Source: Bdellovibrionales bacterium (GTDB lineage Bacteria; Bdellovibrionota; Bdellovibrionia; Bdellovibrionales; UBA1609). Taken from it: 64,000 nt of DNA. The stretch lies in contig JAHDFM010000004.1 in assembly GCA_020628165.1 (NCBI GenBank), forward strand, positions 25,943 through 89,942, in the 5' to 3' direction. The notes under the pieces were generated by a model that was not told where the DNA came from, searched no databases, and was given only the letters and a program-made list of their open reading frames with translations. This document shows positions 1 through 8,951 of this stretch, one piece after another. The position numbers were made by a program, and so were the translations under genes. The first letter of the stretch is position 1. Every line of letters starts with the position of its first letter.

Positions 1-729
1 CTGCAGTTGTTAGAGTTTGCATTTTAGGGTCGGTTTCTGTGAAAGATGTTAAAGGTGCTCCTGACAAACCACCTAAATAACCCCACTGCGTAGCGCTGAT
101 TGTTGTAGCCCCAATATTCTCTAATTGATCTACTTCTGCAGTTGTTAGAGTTTGCATTTTAGGGTCGGTTTCTGTGAAAGATGTTAAAGGCGCTCCTGAT
201 AAACCGCCTAAATACCCCCACTGAGCGGCACTGATTGTGGTCGATCCAATGTTTTCAATTTGATCTATCTCAGAGGTGGTCGTTGTGTTGTTGCCTAACA
301 CTGACCACTGCGATGCACTCACTGTGCTCGAACCGATATTTTCTAATTGATCCACTTCGGCAGATGTTAAAGTTTGCATCTTAGGATCAGTTTCAGTGAA
401 TGAGGTTAAAGGCGCTCCGGACAAACCACCTAAATACCCCCACTGAGCGGCACTGATTGTTGTGGCTCCAATGTTTTCAATTTGATCTATTTCTGCTGTG
501 GTCGTTGTGTTGCTGCCTAACACTGACCACTGCGATGCACTAACTGTGCTTGAGCCAATGTTTTCTAATTGATCCACTTCTGCAGTAGTTAAAGTTTGCA
601 TCTTAGGATCGGTTTCTGTGTAAGATGTTAAAGGTGCACCGGATAAACCACCTAAATAGCCCCACTGAGCGGCACTGATTGTCGTAACTCCTATGGCTTC
701 CAACTGATCGATCTCAGCTGATGTTAAGT
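1..729 (-). repeat. Tandem coding repeats of the fibre protein (135-bp unit, alternating with a shorter unit)
   Basis: The sequence starting at base 1 recurs from base 136 with few changes, a 135-bp (45-codon) period. Reading along the gene, two kinds of unit occur. The long one (AEIDQLENIG, ISAAQWGYLGG, FTETDPKMQT) has 45 residues. A shorter one carries ISASQW-like text as STVSASQWSVLG followed by NTTT. Four long units and two short ones are visible, and the array continues past the left edge. Differences are mostly third-position, so the copies are old enough to have drifted but remain recombinogenic. Confidence 0.9.
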
Positions 730-2707
730 CAGAAGTGTGCACGTTAACGTTGCTACTGTTAGTTAGTCGACCATCAGCGTCCACTGTGTATGTTGGAATT
801 TGTGTGGCCGAACCATAACTGCCTGCCGTCACTGACGTTGAAGCTAAGTCAGCGGCTCCAACTGCTCCTGTCGCTATTTTATCTGTAGTGATTGCGTTGG
901 CAGCTAGCTTTGCAGTTGTGATTCCTAAATCTTTAACACGCACAACGTCTGCTGCGATCTCAATGGTTGCATTATCGACATTGACATCTAAAGTTGGAGT
1001 GCCACTTGTACCACCACCAGTGAGTCCAGCTCCTGCCGTCACACCTTCAACATCACCGCTATCAGCAACGCAGCTCCAATTATAAGTAGGCCCTGCACTC
1101 ATTTGTAATTTTTGTGAAGCCGTACAGTTTGGAATCGTGCCAATATCAACAGCGCTGCCGGCAGTTGTTCCCAAGCCAGCTACGCTTAAAGCACTCCCTG
1201 CATTGGTCCAAATTTTTAACTCATTATCATCACTGTTGTACCAAACACTACCAACATCACCTGCACCTAATGTGCCCTCAAAAGCCGTCTCTTGAACATT
1301 GGTGTAACCACCCAAGCGTAAAACATTTTGGTCACTCATAGTAATATGACCTGAGTTGACGATGAACTGATTGTTCATATCTAAATCATCTGAACCAGGA
1401 GTGCCCACCAGGCTAATAGACTTCACTCCCGTTAAGTCATTAGTTCCCATGTTAATGTCACCCGTCATGGTGCCGCCAGCAAGCGGTAACTTATCATCGG
1501 CCTCTGATTTTAAATCAACCACAGCACCGCCGTCCCAAAATTTAAATGATGAGTCCGTAATGTTGTACCAAACCTTACCGGCATCAACACCGCCAAGCGT
1601 TCCTATATAAGTTGTTTCTTGAGCATCTGTGAACGAGCCCAAGTGTAAACTTCTTTCCGGCATCAAAGTAACAAAGCCAAGCTCCACTAAATGACTGCCA
1701 TTAAAGTCAGCCTGCCCTGACCCACTCAAGGTTAAATTATTTATGTCACCAAGGTCGTCAACATTAGTAATATCATTGCCACCCATATTTATATTTCCAG
1801 TCATGGTTCCACCAGCTAAAGGCAACTTTGTGGCATCGCCAGTTGGAGCCGTAGCAATGAAGGTTTGTGTGGTCTCATCCCAAACGAGTGTGTAACCATT
1901 CCCGGCGGAGCCTGTAAGACCTGAAACACTTGTAGAGTCGACTGTCTTTCCCGCTAAATGACCGTCGCTGTAATCTTTGTTGATGACAGAGTCGCCACTG
2001 ACCGGTGTGTCGCTTACGAGAATGTCTTGTCCACCGCCGCTCATGTTTAAAACACCAGCTGCAACGGGCAAATCACTCGCCTTTGCATAAGCCGCATGAG
2101 TTCCGTCGATGGCATCGATAATGAGTGGGTAATTTGTTGTTGTAAAAAGTGCATCGATGCTTGCTTGATTCAGCATCATTGAGCCACCGCTATTAACGTT
2201 AATAAAATCATCTTTGCCAAGGCCTTCTAAGCGAGAGGCGTACATAGAGTATGGAGCCGAAGACACTTCAGCAAAAGGCGTAATGGTCACAGGCCCAGCA
2301 CTGCCCGGATAATCGAAACTCACTTTTAACATTCGACCATCACTGGGACTTGGATTGTAATCAGTTCCAATCGAACAGGTGAGTCCTGTTTTAGATGTGT
2401 TATTATCAACAGTTCCTGTTAAACCCAGTCCAGGGTCAGAAACAGCAACAGTGCCCTTACCGATATCGAGACTAAATAATCCTTGAGTTCCGGTCATGTC
2501 TTTTAAATGAGTCTCCTCGTAAAGAACGCACTCTTCAGGGCCCGGAGATAAAATTTGTATAGTGAAAGTGACATTCGCAGATTCTAGCGGCAAAGTGGTT
2601 GGACTAATGATACGACCATGATAGGTGAACAAGCTAGGAGCCATAGCGGCCACTGCTGAAAAAGAAAACATAAGAGATAACGTACAGAAAATAAATTTTA
2701 TGCTCAT
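1..2707 (-). CDS. Large repetitive tail-fibre-like surface protein, partial (C-terminus beyond window)
   Basis: The frame is open from the ATG at 2707 to base 1 (902 codons seen, no stop), so the C-terminus lies outside the window. Residues 1-20 are a signal peptide ending in AVA. Residues about 21-190 form a domain with YHGR near its start. LPLAGGTMTG motifs, common in phage tail fibres, sit near residues 293 and 406. The last third seen is tandem repeats built on AEVDQLENIG, ISAAQWGYLGG and FTETDPKMQT. From family knowledge, Bdellovibrio secretes chimeric trimeric fibres of this kind (mosaic adhesive trimer proteins) that touch prey, and I infer this role. The missing C-terminus could hold an S74-type chaperone or a receptor-binding tip. 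A sigma28-type promoter ends 7 nt upstream and there is no Shine-Dalgarno. No other phage genes are nearby, so a prophage is unlikely. Confidence 0.8.
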   Translation of the reverse strand, partial: MSIKFIFCTLSLMFSFSAVAAMAPSLFTYHGRIISPTTLPLESANVTFTIQILSPGPEECVLYEETHLKDMTGTQGLFSLDIGKGTVAVSDPGLGLTGTVDNNTSKTGLTCSIGTDYNPSPSDGRMLKVSFDYPGSAGPVTITPFAEVSSAPYSMYASRLEGLGKDDFINVNSGGSMMLNQASIDALFTTTNYPLIIDAIDGTHAAYAKASDLPVAAGVLNMSGGGQDILVSDTPVSGDSVINKDYSDGHLAGKTVDSTSVSGLTGSAGNGYTLVWDETTQTFIATAPTGDATKLPLAGGTMTGNINMGGNDITNVDDLGDINNLTLSGSGQADFNGSHLVELGFVTLMPERSLHLGSFTDAQETTYIGTLGGVDAGKVWYNITDSSFKFWDGGAVVDLKSEADDKLPLAGGTMTGDINMGTNDLTGVKSISLVGTPGSDDLDMNNQFIVNSGHITMSDQNVLRLGGYTNVQETAFEGTLGAGDVGSVWYNSDDNELKIWTNAGSALSVAGLGTTAGSAVDIGTIPNCTASQKLQMSAGPTYNWSCVADSGDVEGVTAGAGLTGGGTSGTPTLDVNVDNATIEIAADVVRVKDLGITTAKLAANAITTDKIATGAVGAADLASTSVTAGSYGSATQIPTYTVDADGRLTNSSNVNVHTSDLTSAEIDQLEAIGVTTISAAQWGYLGGLSGAPLTSYTETDPKMQTLTTAEVDQLENIGSSTVSASQWSVLGSNTTTTAEIDQIENIGATTISAAQWGYLGGLSGAPLTSFTETDPKMQTLTSAEVDQLENIGSSTVSASQWSVLGNNTTTTSEIDQIENIGSTTISAAQWGYLGGLSGAPLTSFTETDPKMQTLTTAEVDQLENIGATTISATQWGYLGGLSGAPLTSFTETDPKMQTLTTA

Positions 2708-3035
2708 ATGTATTGTATCGGACCAAAGGCTAGTTACTTAAGCATAAAACTGTCAAATAACTGTCAAATTGTGCTTAAAAAGAAGAGCCTTCTCAAAATG
2801 AAACAAACATTTTATTTTAGGTTTAAAAGTTCTGATGCCCGCCTTAAATTTTATTTATACAGACTATCAAAAGTATAAAATAAGATAGTTTCAAATAATA
2901 GTTTTATAGGTAAAAAGTATTTTATTTTTTGTCTAAAATTTGTCATTGTATGAATAAATTATGATAAATGCATACTAACAGTGAATACTTAAAACTGATG
3001 ATTAAAAAAGATTTGCAATAACTAAAGGAGCAACA
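2708..3035. other. Divergent intergenic region between fibre gene and ferritin-like gene
   Basis: These 328 bp separate two divergent genes. The left end holds the sigma28-type promoter of the fibre gene. The rest is very AT-rich. No confident sigma70 promoter for the rightward gene was found; TTGTCA near 2940 is a possible -35 with a poor -10. No RNA gene or repeat was seen. Confidence 0.5.
2715..2741 (-). promoter_or_regulatory. Sigma28 (FliA)-type promoter of the fibre gene
   Basis: On the minus strand TTAA (2741-2738) is followed by 15 nt and TCCGATAC (2722-2715), close to the FliA consensus TAAA-N15-GCCGATAA. The -10 ends 7 nt before the ATG at 2707, so the transcript should be leaderless or nearly so. 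The same geometry recurs at 53750-53776. Confidence 0.65.
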
Positions 3036-3422
3036 ATGAAACTAGAAACTTTGATCACAAAAATGATGACTTTAAATGTACAAGCGCGTTTATGGCATTG
3101 GATGACAGACAAGGCCCAACATCACACAGCTTTTGAGCAGTTTCTCACTCAAAACGAAACTTTCACAGATAGCTTTGTTGAATCTGCTATGGGCAACGAC
3201 ATCAAAGTTGATTTATCGGCCATTAATATCAAAGACGGTCACTGCCAAGATTACAGCATTGAAACTGCAAAGTCGGAACTCAAAAACTATCGACTCAACA
3301 TAACTGAGGCCAAAGGGCAACTTGAAAAGAGCGATGTTTTTGGAACAGAAGAGCTCATCACTATTCTTGATGATGTGGTCGAACTCAGCTCAAAAACTTT
3401 GTACTTGTTAAAGCTCACGTAA
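3036..3422 (+). CDS. Small ferritin/Dps-like four-helix protein
   Basis: This 128-residue cytoplasmic protein has no signal peptide. It starts at an ATG with a clear Shine-Dalgarno (AAGGAG, 6-7 nt upstream). Near the N-terminus QARLWHWMTDKAQHH, followed by a helix containing DSFVESAMG, resembles the first two helices of ferritin-like Dps relatives (H/W-rich then D...E). Such short versions occur in phages and bacteria as DUF5856-like proteins. Two further predicted amphipathic helices (about 76-100 and 103-125) complete a four-helix bundle. If the assignment is right it could bind iron or protect DNA, but the ligand set is incomplete by eye and the function is inferred. It stands alone and is followed by a terminator. 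Confidence 0.55.
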   Translation: MKLETLITKMMTLNVQARLWHWMTDKAQHHTAFEQFLTQNETFTDSFVESAMGNDIKVDLSAINIKDGHCQDYSIETAKSELKNYRLNITEAKGQLEKSDVFGTEELITILDDVVELSSKTLYLLKLT

Positions 3423-3458
3423 TTTTTTTATCTTTAAACAAAACTGAAAACAAGATGC

Positions 3459-3495
3459 CTGTTTCATTTAATTTTTGAAACAGATATTTTTTTAT
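3459..3495 (+). terminator. Rho-independent terminator after the ferritin-like gene
   Basis: CTGTTTCA (3459-3466) pairs perfectly with TGAAACAG (3476-3483) across a 9-nt loop and is followed by a T-rich run (ATATTTTTTT). It lies 37 nt after the stop codon at 3422. Confidence 0.75.
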
Positions 3496-3550
3496 ATCAC
3501 TAAAACTTAACCTTTAAATACAACTAGAAAGAGCCTTAAAACAAAGCCTC

Positions 3551-3582
3551 AAAAAAACTAGAGTCTTTAAACTCTCTTTTTT
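3551..3582. terminator. Short bidirectional terminator-like hairpin
   Basis: AGAGT (3560-3564) pairs with ACTCT (3571-3575). A seven-A tract lies on one side and a T tract on the other, so it could stop transcription in both directions. It abuts the stop codon of the DUF1501-like gene. The stem is only 5 bp. Confidence 0.45.
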
Positions 3583-4978
3583 ATGTCAATAACCCATTTA
3601 TAATGGGTGCAGGAGTTGCCATACGATCATTGCTATTTTTTAAGTAATGACTGTTGGGAACACCAAACAAACTCATTAGTGTGTTGTTCACTGAATTCAT
3701 TGTCATGTATTCATTTAACTTGAAATCTTGATCCAACTCTTGAATTGGTTTTGAATTGGCAAAATCAAATCTTTTGCCCATGATTTTAAGTTTCTTAGAG
3801 TCCTTTCCAATATGAATTGGAGACAAGACTTCAGAAGATGAGCGCATATCACTCTCTCCTAATACAAGACCACCTTTGATTCCCTTACCACCAACTATGA
3901 GAGAGTTATTGAGAGGGTTGTGATCCGTTCCTGTTTGACTCACATCAATATCTGGCTGTGCCATGGTGCGAGTTGTGCGACTGAACTCAGATGCAAACAT
4001 AAATGTAGTGACATCGTACATACTATTTTTTTTGTCTATGTTTATATTTTTTAAGGCTTTAATGTAGTTTTTTATGCTTTGGACGATGGCCTTACAGTAA
4101 GTTGGTTGCAAACGAGCTAAATCAACAGAGTGGGAATCAATCCCAAATAAAGTGTCTGGTGGCAGGTGTGAAGAGACATCCACTTCAATGACTGCCAAGT
4201 TGGTTAAACCTGACTTGAAGTAAGCAGAAATCATATCGAGGGTGTTTTTCTCAGTGGTCTGAGATGGCACCTCTTGGTACTCCACTTGATTTAACTTTTT
4301 AAGAGCCTCTGGTGATAAGTTTAAAGCACTTAACAACCTATCTTTCGCCAACGACATTTGCCCTTTGCCTTTTGAGTTGCCATAAATTCTTTTTAAACTC
4401 TCAAAAACCATTTTATTTTGATAAATGTCTTTAGATTCTTTGATCATTTGACTCAAGCCTTGACCATCCCCTGTAGATACTGGCAAAACCGTTGACGTGT
4501 TAGGATAGTTAAAAAAAGAATTGAGCTTTAAACCAGCTAATAGTTTTTTTTCTCTTTTAGATTCACTGGTCAATTTAGGCAAAACAGCATCCGCACCAAA
4601 AGGGTTGCCTGTAAACATATAATTGTAGTTTTGCTCATGCCCGTCAAAACCGGTTTCCATCAAAACACCGTTTAAAATAGAAAAATCGGATCGAACCTCT
4701 TTTAATGGATAAACGATTGAGTTAGCCAATGTTGCTTGACCGTTAGAGCCTGTCCACTCAGCAGGCTCTTCACCTGTAAAATTGTGTATGACATTATTTG
4801 CTGTCATTTCTAAAGGGCGAGCATCAAACATATAAGACGGCTCCCATCCCCCAGTGATTGTAAACATAATGAAGTAATGTGGTTCTTGTTGTTTTGCTTG
4901 CAACGCCAGATAGGGATGTAAACAACTGTAAAAGCTAACTGTCGCCAATGATTTATTTAAAAAGTCTCTTCGTAACAA
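3581..4978 (-). CDS. DUF1501-family secreted protein with Tat-type signal
   Basis: This 465-residue protein begins MLRRDFLNKS, a twin-arginine-like signal followed by a short hydrophobic stretch. The body matches the DUF1501 family (sulfatase/alkaline-phosphatase-like fold, exported). It has an N-terminal ITGGWEPSYMFD segment, SEFSRTTR near residue 330, then GTDHNPLNNSLIVGGKGIKG, the usual SEFGRT / GTDH / GGxxxGG pattern. No enzymatic reaction is established for the family. It is the last gene of a three-gene minus-strand cluster behind a DUF1592/DUF1588-like protein, a pairing common in planctomycetes and also seen in Bdellovibrio relatives. The ATG at 4978 is the only sensible start because it places RR at positions 3-4. 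Confidence 0.8.
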   Translation of the reverse strand: MLRRDFLNKSLATVSFYSCLHPYLALQAKQQEPHYFIMFTITGGWEPSYMFDARPLEMTANNVIHNFTGEEPAEWTGSNGQATLANSIVYPLKEVRSDFSILNGVLMETGFDGHEQNYNYMFTGNPFGADAVLPKLTSESKREKKLLAGLKLNSFFNYPNTSTVLPVSTGDGQGLSQMIKESKDIYQNKMVFESLKRIYGNSKGKGQMSLAKDRLLSALNLSPEALKKLNQVEYQEVPSQTTEKNTLDMISAYFKSGLTNLAVIEVDVSSHLPPDTLFGIDSHSVDLARLQPTYCKAIVQSIKNYIKALKNINIDKKNSMYDVTTFMFASEFSRTTRTMAQPDIDVSQTGTDHNPLNNSLIVGGKGIKGGLVLGESDMRSSSEVLSPIHIGKDSKKLKIMGKRFDFANSKPIQELDQDFKLNEYMTMNSVNNTLMSLFGVPNSHYLKNSNDRMATPAPIINGLLT

Positions 4979-5011
4979 GGTGCCCCCTCTGATTAAAAGG
5001 AATTGAAGTGA

Positions 5012-5593
5012 TTAATTTTGGATTAAAAAATAGGGATGCATTAAGATTGTCATCAATGCATTGTAAATTCTTTGTTGCTGTGAATTGAAATTTGAACTCT
5101 GAAGTAAGTCTTTCCAAAACAAGTATTCACTTTCTGGGGCAAAGTATCCCATAAATAAAAACCACAACTCAAAATATTGCTCATCAGTGAACTCATTGTC
5201 TTGTTGACACATTTTTTCAATCAATTCGATAAAACGTGACTGATAAATTGTACGGTTGAAGGGATCATTAACTAGATCACAATTAGAAGCATGCTCAGAA
5301 AATTTATTAAAAAGAATATTGTAAACTAAAACATTGACTGCGTTCGGGTCACCATTGCTGATCTCTCCATCATTAAGACCGTCTGGATAGTAGCCAAGAA
5401 GCTGTAAAATACTTCCTCCATATGGACTCAAGGTTTCTCCGATATATGCACCTAGCTCAGGGTAAAACTCATTGGCATGCATCACCCGTTCAAACAGTTG
5501 GTGATTTAACTCAACATAGCCTTTGTATTTGGCAGGAAGTTGCTGAGCCTGCAAGCTGAATGGAACAATAAGCAAAAAAAGTAATTTATACAT
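5012..5593 (-). CDS. Secreted protein of unknown function in the DUF1592/DUF1501 cluster
   Basis: I do not recognise this 193-residue protein. Residues 1-16 form a signal peptide (hydrophobic core, then LQAQ), with no lipobox. The mature part is acidic and aromatic-rich with two cysteines (around residues 104 and 129) that could form a disulfide. Its C-terminal text FAPESEYLFWKDLL and ALMTILMHPYFL looks helical. It sits 9 nt after the DUF1592-like gene and 33 nt before the DUF1501-like gene, so all three are probably co-transcribed and may act together in the periplasm or at the outer membrane. Confidence 0.75.
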   Translation of the reverse strand: MYKLLFLLIVPFSLQAQQLPAKYKGYVELNHQLFERVMHANEFYPELGAYIGETLSPYGGSILQLLGYYPDGLNDGEISNGDPNAVNVLVYNILFNKFSEHASNCDLVNDPFNRTIYQSRFIELIEKMCQQDNEFTDEQYFELWFLFMGYFAPESEYLFWKDLLQSSNFNSQQQRIYNALMTILMHPYFLIQN

Positions 5594-5602
5594 GTTTACG
5601 CC

Positions 5603-7534
5603 TTAGTTATTTTGTTTTTGCACCCAATTATAAAGTTTTTCTCTATCTACGGGGTCCATGTGTTTATTCAGTGGCATTCTTTTGGTCGTGTCTGATGAGG
5701 ACAGTCTTTTTAATATGACAGAAAAAGTTTGCGCTGGTGTTTGTTGTTGATCACCTTTGAGATGTTCAAACGTGTATTGACCTTCAAACTGAATCCATTT
5801 TGATAAATTAAGCCCGGCAAAACTTGAAGAGTCCCCGTGGCACATATTGCAGTTTGTTTCAATGATGGAACGCACTTCACAAGGTGGACTGTTTTTAGAC
5901 TCTTGATCTTCTAGAGAGTCGTAACAAACAGACGTATCAGCGTCTGGTTGTACAAACGTATTGCTGAGAGCCACTTGCTTAAATAAAAACTTAACAGCGT
6001 CCCCAGCTTGTGTGCGTTCGCGCGATATGAACTCCTTGCCTATTTGTTCTAAATAACTAGGATCGAAGTTTTGCTTTTCATGAGTGGCATATCTAAACAC
6101 ACGCTCCACCATGCATTGTTTAACCTGATCACTGTTTTGCAAATACTTGACTAGGTCAGAGAAGCTTTCACCGTAATGGTTTTTAGAATCATCAGTGAGG
6201 GATTTTACAACTCCAATGTTCCACTTTCTCTTACCAGTTGTGTCGAGCCAAGCTTTTTGATAGTCATCCTTATCTACTTGAGCGTCATCATCAAAAATAA
6301 TTTTTTCAAAATCACTAAAATCAAAAAATCTATTTCCTAGATCTTTAAAAAATCCAGCCATAGGATCCAAACGATAATGACAGGAATAACAAGAGGGGCT
6401 GTTGCCATGCATGTCATCGGAGTGCTCATCAGGGATAGCAATATCAATAGGGGTTAAGTTATCACATAAAAACTGACTCAATACATGAGCGGCTCTTGTC
6501 CTGTTAAAATTGGTGGACGAGTTGGTTAATTCTCCACTTTCAATAAAGGCATAAGGAATAAAATTAAAATTTAATTTATCTGTAATCAACTTATTTTCTA
6601 TGGTTTGAATCTGACTGATATTCAATGAATACTGATAATCCAAAAAGTTTTTAGCGAGCTCAATGAAAGCGTCCACATATTCGTCATACTTGACCATGAG
6701 CTTTTTTAATTCATTTTTAGCAATATGAGTTTGTTTTTTAGTATTAAAGCGCAGGCACACATCTTCATAGGAGGCAATAAAACTAGTCAAGTAATAAGGA
6801 ATTCCCAACAAGTCGGAGTAAAAATACTGAAAACTAATATCAGGACTTCCAAACGAACACACCTTGGCCAGGTCGACAGGGTCTTCAAGAGTTTGGAACT
6901 GTTGTCTGAGGTAAGATCGTTGCGACTCAATCACTTTAACATTTTCTTCTAAGACTTTTTCTTTTGTAAGAGTCTCCTCTGTGTTATCACTCACTGGCAA
7001 TAAACTTATGCTTCCATTTTTAAATTCATAAGTGTTGCTTAATGTTAACTCCGGTAAATAGGGAGTTATGCCTTCACTGAAAATATTAAAGAAACTTTGA
7101 TTCTCTTCTACACTCTTGGCAGCAAGAATTGCTGGTTGATAGTAAAAAAGTTTATTTAAAAGTGTCTTCTCATCATTGATCCGCGGAAAACCAGCTCCTA
7201 AATAGTAGATTGAAAATTTAACAAGGCTGCGTAAAAAACCTTCCTCTTTCAGCCACTGATCAATGAGACTTTCTTTGTCCTTAGCAAGAACGTCTTTAAT
7301 TTCATCATTACTGACAAGCCTGCGGTCAGCGATCAACCCCAGTGACTTATCAGCCCACCTTAATTTACTCCAATCTTGTGAAGAAAAGTCACCAGATGTT
7401 AGTCCAGTTAAACTGAGTACAATATTTTCAGTCGATTTTTTGGTCTTTGACGAGTTCAGTTCAACAGATTGTGGCTTCTGTTTAGCACATCCACAAACTA
7501 AAAGTGTGATGAGTAAGTATTTTATTTTTTGCAT
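5603..7534 (-). CDS. DUF1592/DUF1588/DUF1585-like cytochrome-type lipoprotein
   Basis: This 643-residue lipoprotein has signal and lipobox VCGC with the lipidated Cys at 16. It holds two c-type haem-like CxxCH sites, C382-Y-S-C385-H386 and C562-N-M-C565-H566. The first lies in a DUF1588-like segment (CHYRLDPMAGF, normally CxxCHxxxDPLGF). It is followed by a DUF1585-like stretch (QCMVERVFRYATHEKQ) and then a C-terminal planctomycete-type cytochrome domain around the second site. Proteins of this family pair with DUF1501 or DUF1552 partners, and their substrates are unknown. It is first in the cluster. A -10 like CATAAT ends 6 nt before the ATG and no Shine-Dalgarno is present, so a leaderless message is possible. 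Confidence 0.8.
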   Translation of the reverse strand: MQKIKYLLITLLVCGCAKQKPQSVELNSSKTKKSTENIVLSLTGLTSGDFSSQDWSKLRWADKSLGLIADRRLVSNDEIKDVLAKDKESLIDQWLKEEGFLRSLVKFSIYYLGAGFPRINDEKTLLNKLFYYQPAILAAKSVEENQSFFNIFSEGITPYLPELTLSNTYEFKNGSISLLPVSDNTEETLTKEKVLEENVKVIESQRSYLRQQFQTLEDPVDLAKVCSFGSPDISFQYFYSDLLGIPYYLTSFIASYEDVCLRFNTKKQTHIAKNELKKLMVKYDEYVDAFIELAKNFLDYQYSLNISQIQTIENKLITDKLNFNFIPYAFIESGELTNSSTNFNRTRAAHVLSQFLCDNLTPIDIAIPDEHSDDMHGNSPSCYSCHYRLDPMAGFFKDLGNRFFDFSDFEKIIFDDDAQVDKDDYQKAWLDTTGKRKWNIGVVKSLTDDSKNHYGESFSDLVKYLQNSDQVKQCMVERVFRYATHEKQNFDPSYLEQIGKEFISRERTQAGDAVKFLFKQVALSNTFVQPDADTSVCYDSLEDQESKNSPPCEVRSIIETNCNMCHGDSSSFAGLNLSKWIQFEGQYTFEHLKGDQQQTPAQTFSVILKRLSSSDTTKRMPLNKHMDPVDREKLYNWVQKQNN

Positions 7535-7540
7535 ACATTA

Positions 7541-7570
7541 ATTATGTCCACACAAAATTAGTTGATACAA
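7541..7570 (-). promoter_or_regulatory. Possible promoter of the DUF1592-like cluster
   Basis: On the minus strand TTGTAT (7570-7565), 18 nt, then CATAAT (7546-7541), which is 6 nt before the ATG. The -10 is good (5/6) and the -35 weak (3/6). Confidence 0.35.
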
Positions 7571-7810
7571 GTTAATTTTTGTAAGGAAAATTAAAAGATT
7601 TCATTTTAAGCCCAACACTCACATGACATTTATTTAACACAAGAATAAAAATATGACTGCAGTAAATTCGTTCAACAAGTGTGCTAAAGATTTTACTGAT
7701 CTAGTTAGAGTTACATAGCTTAAGCTATTTTTTAAGCTCATACATATCTTACGACACCACCGCCTCAGCAGACACAGAAGTGTCGTATTTTACAAAATCA
7801 ATAATGAATC

Positions 7811-8782
7811 TTAAAAAGACTTACGCAATTTAAATTCAATTTTATAGGAAGCTCCCGAAGATTCTATATCGGTGTTTGGAGCAAAAGTGGTGTCTTTATG
7901 GTTATTGTCAGACAGCAAGTAATAAGTGAACTTTGGCAAAAAACTGGCATGATCACAAAAATCAACTTTACCGTAGAGATCAAACATAAAACCATTAGTA
8001 GCATACTCGTAGTTTTTATTTGAATTTTCACCATCATTGTTGTCATTCTTAGATATTAAGTCTTCAAAGCTCATATAAGTTACAGAGTAACCCAAAGTTG
8101 AGTCATCCGTCATGACATGCTCTAAAAAGAGACTTGCAAAGAGTCCATTCTCGCCCTCAAATTTAGACTTTGTCTCAACGCCGGCAGAATCAGTTGAAGT
8201 TTGTCTTTGCTCAAGAGCAATGAGGTAAGCTAATTTAGCACCATAAGTTAAACGACTTGTTTTATGCTCTAGGGCTAAGTATGGAGTCACTTCGTGACGG
8301 CCTTTGGATGCATTGTCTCGGCCATTGATTAAGCTTCCCGAACTTGCAAACTTATCTTGGCTGTACTCTTGATCTTCAAGTGAGAAATCGGCGTTCACTC
8401 CGTAATATAACTTCATTGCAGAAAAAGCATAACGTCCTTTAAAGGTTAATGAGACATCTTCTATTCCACTGATATGCCAATCAGCATACACAGAACTACT
8501 CAAATCAAATTCTAAATTACCATGAACGTAATCAATCCCCAGCCCCACACTCATATTTTTAGCAAAGCCCCATTCATAAGACAGACCGGCTTGTTGAAAG
8601 TTCCAATTCCATTCAAGCTGGGCAGCTGTTTCTTTAAAGTCAATTCCTAAAGCTCTGTACGAGTAGTCGAGCTCAATAACGTGCTCCCCTTTATCAGCTT
8701 GAAATAAATACTCTGAAGCCAAAGCATCAAAGCCAAAACCTAGAGTGAAAATACCTATCATTAAATTTTTAATCAACTTCAT
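7811..8782 (-). CDS. Outer-membrane beta-barrel protein, unknown function
   Basis: A 323-residue protein with a signal peptide (cleavage after about residue 22, ALA-S). It is then built of alternating aromatic/polar strands such as HVIELDYSYRALG and AGLSYEWGFAKNMSVGLGID. It ends in KIEFKLRKSF, the terminal Phe typical of BAM-inserted outer-membrane barrels. The length suggests about 12-14 strands. I see no FadL or porin-specific motif, so the cargo is unknown. The start at 8782 has a strong Shine-Dalgarno (GGGGGAG) two bases away. It is monocistronic, with about 280 bp to the next gene downstream. Confidence 0.75.
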   Translation of the reverse strand: MKLIKNLMIGIFTLGFGFDALASEYLFQADKGEHVIELDYSYRALGIDFKETAAQLEWNWNFQQAGLSYEWGFAKNMSVGLGIDYVHGNLEFDLSSSVYADWHISGIEDVSLTFKGRYAFSAMKLYYGVNADFSLEDQEYSQDKFASSGSLINGRDNASKGRHEVTPYLALEHKTSRLTYGAKLAYLIALEQRQTSTDSAGVETKSKFEGENGLFASLFLEHVMTDDSTLGYSVTYMSFEDLISKNDNNDGENSNKNYEYATNGFMFDLYGKVDFCDHASFLPKFTYYLLSDNNHKDTTFAPNTDIESSGASYKIEFKLRKSF

Positions 8783-8916
8783 AACTCCCCCGCACTCAAA
8801 TATTCACAATGAATTCAGTGAACTGCTTGTATTATTTTTATTACTTAAATGATAACCTAAAAAATACAGTTTCGTCGATCTTCAATCCAAAAACTTTTTC
8901 ACTTCAATAATCGCTG

Positions 8917-8945
8917 TTTACATATTACAACCTCTCGGGTACAGT
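8917..8945 (+). promoter_or_regulatory. Sigma70-type promoter of the HAD phosphatase gene
   Basis: TTTACA (8917-8922), a 17-nt spacer, then TACAGT (8940-8945). The GTG start at 8952 lies 6 nt after the -10, so the message would start at or next to the start codon. Confidence 0.5.
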
Positions 8946-8951
8946 GACGTA

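Noticed and set aside
1-729. Direct repeats that could be a CRISPR array
   Set aside because: The 135-bp units are wholly coding, in frame and without spacers; they are protein repeats.
1-2707. Fibre gene as part of a prophage
   Set aside because: It has a secretion signal and a sigma28-type promoter, and no capsid, tail, integrase or lysis genes lie within the window.
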